Assembly (NCBI GenBank): GCA_002478945.1
Contig: DLKM01000027.1
Coordinates: forward strand, 1-17,815
Source of the DNA: Christensenella sp. UBA7588
Lineage (GTDB): Bacteria > Bacillota > Clostridia > Christensenellales > CAG-917
DNA length: 17,815 bases
Direction: 5' to 3'
Shown here: in pieces, positions 1 to 6,585 of the stretch
How the letters are laid out: every line of letters begins with the position of its first letter
Numbering within the stretch: position 1 is the first letter of the stretch
Translations under genes and position numbers: made by a program
Notes under the pieces: generated by a model
Database searches by the model: none
What the model saw: only the letters and a program-made list of their open reading frames with translations
What the model was told of the DNA's origin: nothing

Positions 1-31
1 GGCGGCGAGCCTTTGAGTGCCGAACTTGCGT

Positions 32-185
32 CACACACAAGGCGTTTAGCCATAATTGCCACAAGTGTCAATTATTTGCTTTTTGCCTTGGTGTTCCTTT
101 TTCCCTTCACGCAAAAGACCGCGCTTTCATCTTTTGTATTAAAAGTCAATTCGCTTGTCTTTTGTGTGTGGGAGCCTTGTGTGTG
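32..185. repeat. 12-bp inverted repeat bracketing an insert in copy A
   Basis: CACACACAAGGC at 32-43 is the exact reverse complement of GCCTTGTGTGTG at 174-185. The enclosed 130 bp, rich in T on the plus strand, has no counterpart in repeat copies B and C. A weaker second complementarity lies inside it: ACAAG..AATT near 61-76 against AATTcgCTTGT near 148-158. It may be an extended stem or a small insertion. Confidence 0.6.
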
Positions 186-199
186 CAGTACCGCCCGAC

Positions 200-227
200 T
201 GTGACGTGTTGTTGCGTAGCAGTCACA
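200..227 (+). other. Covarying hairpin, copy A
   Basis: TGTGAC (200-205) pairs with GTCACA (222-227) around a 16-nt loop that differs at only two positions from the loop of the copy C hairpin (17691-17718). The stem sequence differs from those of copies B and C while pairing is preserved. Confidence 0.6.
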
Positions 228-417
228 CAAAGGACGGTGGCATAATGAGAGAAATATCCCTATCTATGTGAGTGCCGAGTGTCGCCCCCACGAGCGACGG
301 GCAATGTTGTAGAGAAATGTCCTTATACGAGTGGCGGGAGAAATACCGGCGTGTCCGGAAAGAGGGGGTTATTGTATTTAGAGGAGTTACGATGCACTCT
401 GTTAGAGTGTTAATATG

Positions 418-462
418 GAATATTCCACAATTATTAATTAATAATTATTAATTATTAATTCA
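418..462. repeat. AT-rich TTAATTA repeat tract
   Basis: A GGAATATTCC palindrome (418-427) is followed by iterated ATTATTAATTA sequence up to the dnaA terminator. The same motif, also preceded by TATTCCA, forms the right arm of the inverted-repeat element at 3296-3323, so the two tracts are probably related. Confidence 0.55.
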
Positions 463-490
463 AAAAAAAGCACTCGAAAGAGTGCTTTTT
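461..490 (-). terminator. dnaA intrinsic terminator
   Basis: The perfect stem AGCACTC/GAGTGCT closes on a GAAA loop (TTTC on the minus strand) and is flanked by A and T runs, so it can stop transcription in both directions. Reading leftward it follows the dnaA stop by about 20 nt. Confidence 0.85.
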
Positions 491-509
491 GTTATTTATT
501 CGGCGCAAT

Positions 510-1883
510 TTATCTATTAAGTATCATATTTTTTATATCCGCGACGGTTATTTTGATGCGCGGATTTGTTTTTATTTCCTCGCTTATCTTGTCTCTTGCG
601 TGGATAATCGTCGTGTGGTCTCTACCGCCGAACATTTCGCCTATCTGCACCAAAGGCATCGGCAAAAGCTCAGTTATGAGGTAGATTGCAATCATACGAG
701 GTTCAACGATGTTTTTCGTTTTCTTTTTGGATATTATATCCGTTGTGGATATTTTGAAATATTTGCACACCGCGTCTATAATTCCGCTTGCGTCGGTTGT
801 TTCCCCTTGTTTTTCTTTAAGGAATCCCGCAAAAGCCTCGCTTGCGATTTCTCTCGTCTGAATCGGGCTGTTGGTAAGCGAACTGAAGAATATGATTCGA
901 TTGAGCAATCCTTCCATTTCTCTGATGTTGGACGGAGCAAGCTCTGCGATATACTCGGCAACTTCGTCGGAAAGCATAAACTTGGATTGTACTGCTTTCG
1001 TTTTGAGGATAGCCACTCTCGTTTCGAGGTCTGGCACTTGAATATCCACGATAAGTCCGCAGCCGAAGCGTGTGCGAAGCCTGTCGGACAACGTCGTGAG
1101 GTCCTTAGGCGACCTATCCGACGTCAGAATGATTTGCTTGTTGTCTTGATACAAGTCGTTGAAGATGTGGAAAAACGCCTCTTGAGTGGCTTCCTTGCCT
1201 ATAAGGAATTGCACGTCGTCCACCATAAGAACGTCGCAAGAGCGATATTTTTCTCTGAACTTGTTGTTTTCGTCGTTTGATTTGTTGCGTATTACGCTGA
1301 TAAGTTCGGTTACCAACGTTTCCGCGCTGACGTAAAGAACGTTTGCGTTTTTTCTGTTTTTGAAAAGATAATTGCCTATTGCGTGTAAAAGGTGCGTTTT
1401 TCCGAGACCTACGCCCGAATAAATAAACAACGGGTTGTAACTTCCTCCCGGATTTTGCGCAATGGTTTTGCAAGCCGCAAGAGCGTATTCGTTGGATTTG
1501 CCGACGACGAAATTTTCAAAAGTATACTTTTCGAGAAACGGGCTTTTTTTCTTTCCCTTATCTTCGGGAACGAAATTTGTTACAAAACCCTCGTCCTCGA
1601 TAAAAACCGTCTGTTTGTTGAGATATTCCTCTTTTTTGTCGGGCGTGATGATAATAACATCCGTTATTGCGGAGTTGAGCGAGGACACGACCTCTTTGAT
1701 TGTGTCGAGGTATCTCGTGTCGATAGTGCGTTTTGCGTTTGCCGAAATCGTAGACAAAACCATAGCGTTGTCGACGAAACAGACAGGCTCTAATTTTTCT
1801 ATCCACACCTCGTAACTGATTGCCTGTATGGATATGGACAATTCATCCTTTGCGTTTTCCCAAAATTCTTCTATGTTAATCAT
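510..1883 (-). CDS. dnaA: Chromosomal replication initiator DnaA
   Basis: DnaA is the AAA+ initiator that binds DnaA boxes at oriC, melts the origin and helps load the replicative helicase. The 457-residue protein is of usual length. Domain I is at about 1-80 and begins MINIEEFW. Walker A GVGLGKTH is at 157-164, Walker B VLMVDDVQF follows, and C-terminal domain IV carries the DnaA signature GGRDHTTIIHA. An upstream in-frame ATG at 1947-1949 would add 22 residues, but it lies upstream of a good promoter and adds a non-family N-terminus, so I chose the Met at 1881-1883. No Shine-Dalgarno is visible; the -10 box ends 7 nt before this ATG, which predicts a leaderless mRNA. The gene is divergent from recF, and dnaN, its usual downstream neighbour, is absent. 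Confidence 0.97.
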   Translation of the reverse strand: MINIEEFWENAKDELSISIQAISYEVWIEKLEPVCFVDNAMVLSTISANAKRTIDTRYLDTIKEVVSSLNSAITDVIIITPDKKEEYLNKQTVFIEDEGFVTNFVPEDKGKKKSPFLEKYTFENFVVGKSNEYALAACKTIAQNPGGSYNPLFIYSGVGLGKTHLLHAIGNYLFKNRKNANVLYVSAETLVTELISVIRNKSNDENNKFREKYRSCDVLMVDDVQFLIGKEATQEAFFHIFNDLYQDNKQIILTSDRSPKDLTTLSDRLRTRFGCGLIVDIQVPDLETRVAILKTKAVQSKFMLSDEVAEYIAELAPSNIREMEGLLNRIIFFSSLTNSPIQTREIASEAFAGFLKEKQGETTDASGIIDAVCKYFKISTTDIISKKKTKNIVEPRMIAIYLITELLPMPLVQIGEMFGGRDHTTIIHARDKISEEIKTNPRIKITVADIKNMILNR

Positions 1884-1890
1884 ATTTTTG

Positions 1891-1918
1891 ATTATATCAA
1901 AACGCAAAAATAATTCAA
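1891..1918 (-). promoter_or_regulatory. dnaA promoter, predicted leaderless
   Basis: On the minus strand: -35 TTGAAT (1918-1913), 16-bp spacer, -10 TATAAT (1896-1891), then 7 nt to the ATG. The start of transcription should fall at, or one base before, the start codon. Confidence 0.75.
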
Positions 1919-1939
1919 GCGAAAATCCAAAAAGAAAAC

Positions 1940-1948
1940 TTAAACACA
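1940..1948 (+). promoter_or_regulatory. DnaA-box-like site between dnaA and recF
   Basis: TTAAACACA differs from the box consensus TTATNCACA at one position and sits between the two divergent promoters, where autoregulation by DnaA would be expected. It is a single short match, so chance cannot be excluded. Confidence 0.35.
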
Positions 1949-1953
1949 AGATG

Positions 1954-1982
1954 TTGAAAAAAAACTATCTCTACGCTATACT
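1954..1982 (+). promoter_or_regulatory. recF promoter, predicted near-leaderless
   Basis: -35 TTGAAA (1954-1959), 17-bp spacer, -10 TATACT (1977-1982), then 8 nt to the recF ATG at 1991. The predicted leader is 0-2 nt and there is no Shine-Dalgarno. Confidence 0.75.
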
Positions 1983-1990
1983 TGTAGTGT

Positions 1991-3091
1991 ATGAAAATTC
2001 TTTCGCTCGAACTTCAAAACTTCAGAAACTATTCGCAAGCCGTCGTGCGTTTTGCCGACGGTCTGAACGTTTTGTACGGACAGAACGCGAGCGGAAAAAC
2101 AAATATGCTCGAATCCGTCTATCTTTGTTCCGTTTTTCACTCCCCTCGCACGACGAAAGACAAAGAGATGATTTTGCTCGGACAAGATAAAGCGCGAGTG
2201 AAAGTCGTACTCGAGCGCAAATTCAGAAAACACACGATTGTGCTTCAAATAGACGCGCAAGGCAAGAAAAAAGTTGCTGTGGACGGCATTCCCGTCAATC
2301 GCGCGGGAGAGCTTTTGGGAATACTCGGCGTGGTATTTTTCTCTCCCGACGAGATGAAACTCGTCAAAGAAGCACCGCAGGAAAGACGCAGATTTTTGGA
2401 CGTCGGCATATCCCAGCAACAAAAGGCGTATTTCATTGCGCTTCAACGCTACAACAAGACTCTCAAACAAAAAAACAATCTTCTCAAAGATTGTAAATAT
2501 CAAAATATAGACGATATGCTCGACGTGTGGGACGCATCTCTTGCAAAAGAAGGCGCAATCATCGTTCAGAAGCGCAAAGAATATATTGCGACGTTGAACG
2601 ACGCGGCGCGTAAATTTCATTTTGCATTGAGCGGAGAAAAAGAAACGTTGTCGTTATCTTATGAAAGCGGTGCAAAATGCGATTGCGACGATTCGCAAAT
2701 CGAAAGCAATTTGTATAAAGCGATTGTCGAATCGAGACAAAAGGACAAAGACCTCGGTTTCTGCACCGTAGGACCTCATAGAGACGATATAAAAATAGAA
2801 ATCAACGGCAAAGACAGCCGTAAATTTGCTTCGCAAGGTCAACAACGCACCATTGCGCTCGCAATGAAACTCGGCGAAGTGATTATCTACAAAAACGAGA
2901 TAGGCGAGCCGCCCGTGTTGCTCCTCGACGACGTGCTTTCCGAACTTGACGAGAACAGACAAACCACTCTGCTCAAAATGACGGAAGGTTTTCAAACAAT
3001 CCTTACTTGCACGGAATACGACCTACCCAACAATGCAAACAAGATAAACATAAAAGACGGGACGGTTGTAGGCGGTAGAATCAATAATTAA
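1991..3091 (+). CDS. recF: DNA replication/repair protein RecF
   Basis: RecF is an SMC/ABC-like ATPase that acts with RecO and RecR to load RecA at single-strand gaps. The 366-residue protein has family length. It has the N-terminal KILSLELQNFRNY start, Walker A GQNASGKT at 30-37, the ABC-type signature region KFASQGQQR at 278-286 and Walker B LLLDDVLSELD at 310-320. It is transcribed away from dnaA with no dnaN or yaaA between them, unlike the common dnaA-dnaN-recF order. The last codons (INN, stop) lie in the left arm of the 28-bp inverted repeat at 3083-3110, so that element may have reshaped the 3' end. The promoter geometry predicts almost no 5' leader. Confidence 0.96.
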   Translation: MKILSLELQNFRNYSQAVVRFADGLNVLYGQNASGKTNMLESVYLCSVFHSPRTTKDKEMILLGQDKARVKVVLERKFRKHTIVLQIDAQGKKKVAVDGIPVNRAGELLGILGVVFFSPDEMKLVKEAPQERRRFLDVGISQQQKAYFIALQRYNKTLKQKNNLLKDCKYQNIDDMLDVWDASLAKEGAIIVQKRKEYIATLNDAARKFHFALSGEKETLSLSYESGAKCDCDDSQIESNLYKAIVESRQKDKDLGFCTVGPHRDDIKIEINGKDSRKFASQGQQRTIALAMKLGEVIIYKNEIGEPPVLLLDDVLSELDENRQTTLLKMTEGFQTILTCTEYDLPNNANKINIKDGTVVGGRINN

Positions 3092-3172
3092 TAGTTAATA
3101 ATTAATAATTGCGGAAGGCAAAGCCTTAATGTAAAATTTTATATATTACACAAATCAATGCTTAAACAATAA

Positions 3173-3199
3173 AAAACACGCACATAAAATGCGTGTTTT
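3173..3199. terminator. Bidirectional terminator between recF and parB
   Basis: AAAACACGCA (3173-3182) pairs perfectly with TGCGTGTTTT (3190-3199), with T-rich sequence following on plus and A-rich sequence before it. It can serve recF on plus and parB on minus. Confidence 0.8.
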
Positions 3200-3226
3200 G
3201 TTGTTTTTATAAAACTAATGGTTTTT

Positions 3227-3290
3227 ATTGCGCTTCGCTAGATTCCCACGTTGCAACATTCGTTGCACCTCGGAATGACAAGCTGATTAT
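3227..3290 (-). repeat. Dispersed intergenic repeat of the TGTCATTCCGAG type
   Basis: On the minus strand this reads TTGTCATTCCGAGGTGCAAC, then GTTGCAACGTGGGAATCTAG, then CGAAGCGC. That layout (TGTCATTC, GAG, a repeated GTTGCA block, GAATC, GCGAAGCG) resembles short dispersed repeats I recall from many bacterial genomes. Only one copy is in the window, so the family assignment rests on memory. Confidence 0.4.
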
Positions 3291-3325
3291 TCCAAAATTA
3301 TTAATTATTAACTATTAATTATTTT

Positions 3326-4225
3326 TTACAGTTTGTCGTTGTATTTCAAGATTTGAATCAAAGCGTAAATTCTGTCCAAATCGTCTTTGTTGAAGTAGTC
3401 GATTGTGATACGACCTTTTTGGTCGTTGCCGACAAGTTTGACTTTGGTTGCGAAGATGCGCTTCATATCGCCGACAAACTCTTTGAGTTCGAGAGGCATA
3501 ACTTTGTTTTCTCTCGGACCGGACGGAATTGCCTTTCTCGTGAAATACAGTCTTACGCGGTTTTCGAGGTCGCGCACGGAAAGTTTGTTGTCGCAAGCCT
3601 GTTTTGCAAGCGTGACGAGATATTCCTTGTCGTCAATCGAGATAAGCGTTCTTGCGTGTCCGGGGGAAAGTTTGCCTTCTCTCACGAGTTCGGTAACTTC
3701 GTCGGGGAGTTGCAAAAGACGCAAAGTGTTGGTAACGTACGGACGAGATTTGCCGATTCTCAGCGCGACTTCTTCTTGCGTGAGTCCGTGGTTTTCCATA
3801 AGTTCGCGCATACCTTCCGCCGCTTCGATTGCGTTGAGGTCCTCGCGGTGCAAGTTTTCGATGAGCGAAATTTCTTGTATTTGTTGCGGAGTGAATTCTC
3901 TTATGATTGCAGGCACTTTTTTGAGACCTGCGAGCAAACTCGCTCTGAAACGACGCTCGCCTGCGATAATCATATATCTTCCGCCCTCGCTTCTTACGAG
4001 AATGAGCGGTTGCAAAACGCCGTATGTGGCAATAGACGTAGCCATTTCTCTGAGACTATCCTCAGTGAACGTTTTTCTTGGCTGATTTGGGTTGCGATCT
4101 ATGAGCGTAATGTCGATTTCTTGCGCCTTAATATCGTCCGCAATATCCACTCTGACGTTTTCTTCGTTGTCGTTGAAAAGTGCGTTCAAACCTTTGGAAC
4201 CGAGTCCGCCTTTTGTATTTGCCAT
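3326..4225 (-). CDS. parB: Chromosome partitioning protein ParB (Spo0J)
   Basis: ParB binds parS, then spreads as a CTP-dependent sliding clamp and recruits SMC to organise and segregate origins. The 299-residue protein has the expected order: a basic N-terminal tail, CTP-binding motif GERRFRA at about 89-95, ENLHREDLN at 123-131, a helix-turn-helix at about 148-171 (LTQEEVALRIGKSRPYVTNT) and a C-terminal dimerisation region. Its start is set by AAGGAG, which overlaps the parA stop, and only 3 nt separate the two genes, so translational coupling is likely. Its targets are probably the four parS sites at 8359-9543, about 4 kb away. Confidence 0.96.
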   Translation of the reverse strand: MANTKGGLGSKGLNALFNDNEENVRVDIADDIKAQEIDITLIDRNPNQPRKTFTEDSLREMATSIATYGVLQPLILVRSEGGRYMIIAGERRFRASLLAGLKKVPAIIREFTPQQIQEISLIENLHREDLNAIEAAEGMRELMENHGLTQEEVALRIGKSRPYVTNTLRLLQLPDEVTELVREGKLSPGHARTLISIDDKEYLVTLAKQACDNKLSVRDLENRVRLYFTRKAIPSGPRENKVMPLELKEFVGDMKRIFATKVKLVGNDQKGRITIDYFNKDDLDRIYALIQILKYNDKL

Positions 4226-4228
4226 ACT

Positions 4229-4990
4229 TCACTCCTTATGTTTTGATATAAATTCGTCCGCAAGAGCCTTGTAAGCAAGCGCACCTGCGCAGTTTTTATC
4301 GTATTGCAATATTGTTTTTGCAAAACTCGGGGCTTCTGCAACGCGCACGTTTCTCGGTATTTTGGAGTCGAAAACGACTTTTCCGAGAAGGTCGCGGACG
4401 TGAGATTCCACATCTTTTGCAAGCCTGTTTTGCATATACATCGTGAGCAACACTCCGTCTATTTTTAGCGACGGATTGAGGCTTTTTTTCACAAGTCGCA
4501 CCGTGTTGAGCAGTTGATTAAGCCCCTCGAGCGCAAAATATTCGCATTGAATAGGCACGACAACCGCGTTTGACGCCGTGAGAGCGTTTATCATAAGCAG
4601 ATTTATAGACGGCGCGCAATCTATAAATATAAAGTCGTATTCGTCGTTTATTTGCTCGAGAATGCGTTTTAACGCATATTCGCGTTCGGGTTTGTCCTTA
4701 AGCTCGAGTTCCGCCCCCGCAAGGTCTCTGCACGAAGGGATAAAATCAAATCCGCATTCCTGTCCTCTGCGTATACAGTTTTCAATATCTTCTCCGCATA
4801 AAGCGGAATATATCGAATGTTGTATATTTTTGTCGAATACTCCCAGCGCGCTTGACGCGTTGGCTTGCGAATCGAGGTCAACGAGCAAAACTTTGTATCC
4901 CGAGAGAGCGATATAAGCGGCAAGATTAACGCAAGAGGTTGTTTTGCCGACGCCTCCCTTTTGATTTGAAAAGGATACGACGTACGCCAT
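4229..4990 (-). CDS. parA: Chromosome partitioning ATPase ParA (Soj)
   Basis: This is a ParA/MinD-family ATPase that binds DNA as an ATP dimer and works with ParB in origin segregation; in Bacillus, Soj also regulates DnaA. The 253-residue protein has the deviant Walker A motif KGGVGKTT at 11-18, the A' motif VDLDSQAN at 37-44 and Walker B FIFIDCAPS at 120-128. It has essentially no extra N-terminal domain, which fits chromosomal Soj rather than plasmid ParA. It is the first gene of the parA-parB unit. The -10 box ends only 6 nt before the ATG and there is no Shine-Dalgarno, so the transcript is predicted to be leaderless, while parB downstream has a strong one. Confidence 0.96.
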   Translation of the reverse strand: MAYVVSFSNQKGGVGKTTSCVNLAAYIALSGYKVLLVDLDSQANASSALGVFDKNIQHSIYSALCGEDIENCIRRGQECGFDFIPSCRDLAGAELELKDKPEREYALKRILEQINDEYDFIFIDCAPSINLLMINALTASNAVVVPIQCEYFALEGLNQLLNTVRLVKKSLNPSLKIDGVLLTMYMQNRLAKDVESHVRDLLGKVVFDSKIPRNVRVAEAPSFAKTILQYDKNCAGALAYKALADEFISKHKE

Positions 4991-4996
4991 AAAAAT

Positions 4997-5025
4997 AGTG
5001 TAGCATACAATATTTCTTTTTTCAA
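4997..5025 (-). promoter_or_regulatory. parAB promoter, predicted leaderless
   Basis: On the minus strand: -35 TTGAAA (5025-5020), 17-bp spacer, -10 TACACT (5002-4997), 6 nt (ATTTTT), then the parA ATG. The expected transcription start coincides with the A of the ATG. Confidence 0.75.
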
Positions 5026-5104
5026 TTATGTTTCACAAAAAGTTTCACGAAAAATTTATAAAAAATGGAAAATAATGTTATTAAATTATATTAAAACTCA
5101 TTCG

Positions 5105-5480
5105 AAGTGTACATATTAACGGAATGTGCTTATTCGGAGACGGAACACGAGCCGCAACGGCGGCGAGCCTCTGAGCGCCGAACTTGACGATTAGTACAAG
5201 TGAGCAAACGAGTGTTGTTCTTTCGTTTGCGAACGAGTGACATAACAAGAGGACGATACCTATCTATGCGAGTGCCGAATGTCGCCCCCACGAGCGACGG
5301 ATAATGTTGTAGAGAATTGCCCTTATTCGAGTGGCGGGAGAAATACCGGCGTGTCCGGAAAGAGGGGGTGTTGCATTTAAGGAGTTACGACGGAACTCTA
5401 TTAGGATAGTAATAGGGGAAACACCTGAGGAAAGGGGGAATTGCATTGAAAGAGTTAAGTTGCTCTAAATAGAAATGAGA
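5105..5480 (+). repeat. Dispersed structured repeat, copy B
   Basis: This fills most of the 740-bp gap between parA and rsmG and contains no credible gene. Its first part (TTAACGGAATGTGC, TTATTCGGAG, then TTGACGA..AGTACAAG) matches copy C. Its second part (5258-5402) matches copy A almost base for base, including 42 identical nt at 5328-5369. Hairpins are seen at 5109-5129 (GTACAT/ATGTGC), 5204-5230, 5281-5298 (GTCGC/GCGAC), 5346-5358 (CCGG/CCGG) and 5382-5398 (GAGTT/AACTC). A second, imperfect copy of the 3' module (GGAAAG..TTGCATT..GAGTTA) follows at 5429-5459. Confidence 0.7.
5204..5230 (+). other. Covarying hairpin, copy B
   Basis: GCAAACGA (5204-5211) pairs perfectly with TCGTTTGC (5223-5230) around an 11-nt loop starting GTGTTGTT. 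It occupies the position of the TGTGAC/GTCACA hairpin of copy A and the TGCGCC/GGCGCA hairpin of copy C. Confidence 0.6.
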
Positions 5481-5504
5481 ATTATCGGCTTGATATTTTT
5501 CCGT

Positions 5505-5655
5505 TTAATCAATGTCACTCGTAAACAGGCGGAGCTGTAGTTTATAACTTAACGAGGTGTCGTTGTGAGCATCAACTATCCGTCTGAGCAACCGCCGAGC
5601 CGCCTCAAGGTTGCGAGCCCATACGCAAAAAAGCAAGGCTCTGCTTGCTTTTTTG
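5505..5655 (+). ncRNA. Possible structured RNA ending in a terminator
   Basis: On the plus strand a nested fold is visible: AGGCGG 5527-5532 with CCGCCT 5600-5605, TAGTT 5538-5542 with AACTA 5574-5578, and AACGA 5551-5555 with TCGTT 5560-5564. A competing helix, GCAACC 5588-5593 with GGTTGC 5609-5614, cannot coexist with the outer one without a pseudoknot. A strong terminator follows at 5627-5654. I recognise no known RNA family and see no good promoter; TTGATA at 5490-5495 has only a weak partner. It may be a small RNA or part of the adjacent repeat. Confidence 0.25.
5627..5654. terminator. Bidirectional terminator downstream of rsmG
   Basis: AAAAAAGCAAG (5627-5637) pairs with CTTGCTTTTTT (5644-5654) around a 6-nt loop: an 11-bp perfect stem with A and T tracts on both sides. 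It lies about 78 nt beyond the rsmG stop on the minus strand and would also end any plus-strand RNA from the gap. Confidence 0.85.
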
Positions 5656-5731
5656 TAGGACGTTTGCGCCTAAATATGCGTCAAGTTATCTCAAAAAGAT
5701 AAGTGACGCGTGTTTAGCATTCGGCGCAAAG

Positions 5732-6421
5732 TTAAAGCGGCTTTTTCTTTATACTCCCGTAAACTCTCGGGTACTGCGGTGGCGTCGGTTTTATTTTTTC
5801 AAAAACCAAAATCGCGCGCTTGTCTCCGTTTGGTAAATTCAAAAATTTGGTGCGTAAATGCTTTACTCCAAGCACTTTCATTGCGTTTTGCGAAGTTTCG
5901 AGTTCGCTCTCGTCGGTTTTGTATGCAAGGAAAAGTCCGCCGACTTTCAAAAACGGCATCGCAAGCTCGAGCAAAATAGGAAGTGCGGATACGGCTCTTG
6001 CCGTCACGACGTCGAATTTTGTAAATTGCGCCTTTTGTTCCTCTGCCCTGCCTGCGATTGCGGAAAGGTTTTGTATTCCGAGTGCTTTTGCGCTTTGAGA
6101 AACGAACGTCATCTTTTTTGCCGTCGAATCGAGAGCCGTAACGGATACGTCGGTTCTTGCGATTGCGATAGGCATAGACGGAAAACCTGCGCCCGAACCG
6201 ATGTCGCAAAGTTTTGCTCCGCTCGGAATTTCGCTAACTCCCGCCAACGAGTCCGCTATATGTTTTACGGCAAAGTCTTTTTCGTCGGTTATTGCGGTCA
6301 GGTTGAATGCTTTGTTGGACTCGACAACCATTTCGTAGTAACGACAAAGAGCCTCTGCCTGAGAGGTTGTCAGATTGACGTCGAGCGTCGATGCGAGTGA
6401 AACGATATAGTCTTTGTCCAT
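5732..6421 (-). CDS. rsmG: 16S rRNA (guanine-N7) methyltransferase RsmG
   Basis: RsmG (GidB) is a SAM-dependent cytosolic enzyme that methylates N7 of the G in the 530 loop of 16S rRNA (G527 in E. coli). The 229-residue protein has family length. It shows the N-terminal NLTAI and KHIADSL segments, the SAM-binding loop LCDIGSGAGFP at 71-81, acidic D98 after the second strand and VTARAVS at 139-145, all typical of RsmG. Its order rsmG-parA-parB on one strand matches the conserved origin-region order in many bacteria, but here 741 bp of repeats separate rsmG from parA. AAGG lies 5 nt before the ATG within a predicted leader of only about 9 nt. Confidence 0.95.
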   Translation of the reverse strand: MDKDYIVSLASTLDVNLTTSQAEALCRYYEMVVESNKAFNLTAITDEKDFAVKHIADSLAGVSEIPSGAKLCDIGSGAGFPSMPIAIARTDVSVTALDSTAKKMTFVSQSAKALGIQNLSAIAGRAEEQKAQFTKFDVVTARAVSALPILLELAMPFLKVGGLFLAYKTDESELETSQNAMKVLGVKHLRTKFLNLPNGDKRAILVFEKIKPTPPQYPRVYGSIKKKPL

Positions 6422-6436
6422 AAATGCCTTGCGTAT

Positions 6437-6465
6437 ATAATAGCATTATTTTTCTTGTATTACAA
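6437..6465 (-). promoter_or_regulatory. rsmG promoter
   Basis: On the minus strand: -35 TTGTAA (6465-6460), 17-bp spacer, -10 TATTAT (6442-6437), 15 nt before the ATG. The predicted leader is about 9 nt and includes AAGG. Confidence 0.6.
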
Positions 6466-6528
6466 GCATCATAAGCAAAACGGGACTCACAAACAGACAA
6501 TGAAAGCGACGTTAATTTTTATATACTA

Positions 6529-6557
6529 TTGTACTCTTTTGCAAAAAGTGGTAAAAT
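6529..6557 (+). promoter_or_regulatory. mtnN-luxS promoter
   Basis: -35 TTGTAC (6529-6534), 17-bp spacer, -10 TAAAAT (6552-6557). Transcription should begin near 6564, leaving a short leader that contains GGAGG at 6575-6579 before the ATG at 6586. Confidence 0.6.
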
Positions 6558-6585
6558 ATATATCGCAAAAAAACGGAGGCAATAT

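Larger units (their letters stand above)
1..420 (+). repeat. Dispersed structured repeat, copy A
   Basis: This stretch holds no convincing gene. It resembles copy B (5105-5480) and, in part, copy C (17594-17815). Positions 328-369 are identical over 42 nt to 5328-5369, and the flanking 254-398 also aligns closely with 5258-5402. Shared landmarks are a GGCGGCGAGCCT head (2-12 region), a hairpin at 200-227, a GTCGC/GCGAC hairpin near 279-298, a CCGG/CCGG hairpin near 346-358 and a GAGT/ACTC hairpin near 382-398. Unlike the other copies it carries about 150 bp of extra sequence bounded by a 12-bp inverted repeat (32-185). The left end may lie outside the window. The function is unknown; a structured RNA or a non-autonomous mobile repeat are the main options. 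Confidence 0.7.
3083..3323. mobile_element. MITE-like element with perfect 28-bp inverted ends
   Basis: Positions 3083-3110 and 3296-3323 are perfect reverse complements over 28 AT-only bases. They enclose 185 bp with no gene: a small AAGGC/GCCTT hairpin near 3116-3128, a terminator hairpin (3173-3199) and a dispersed-repeat-like block (3227-3290). I see no target-site duplication. The left arm supplies the recF stop codon and the right arm ends 2 bp from the parB stop. It could be a non-autonomous transposable element, or simply a pair of related AT-rich repeats between convergent genes. Confidence 0.5.

Noticed and set aside
13..204. Open frame of 63 codons on plus
   Set aside because: It lies within repeat copy A, spans the 12-bp inverted repeat and has no ribosome binding site or recognisable product.
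489..1280. Long open frame of 263 codons on plus
   Set aside because: It is antisense to dnaA, which is unmistakable on the other strand. Similar long antisense frames oppose gyrB, gyrA, parB and the GH13 gene.
744..1807. DnaA-box-like TGTGGATAT (744-752) and CTATCCACA (1799-1807)
   Set aside because: Both are single 8/9 matches inside the dnaA coding sequence and explained by its codons.
1881..1949. 22-residue N-terminal extension of DnaA from an ATG at 1949
   Set aside because: The extension does not resemble DnaA and lies upstream of the predicted -10 and transcription start.
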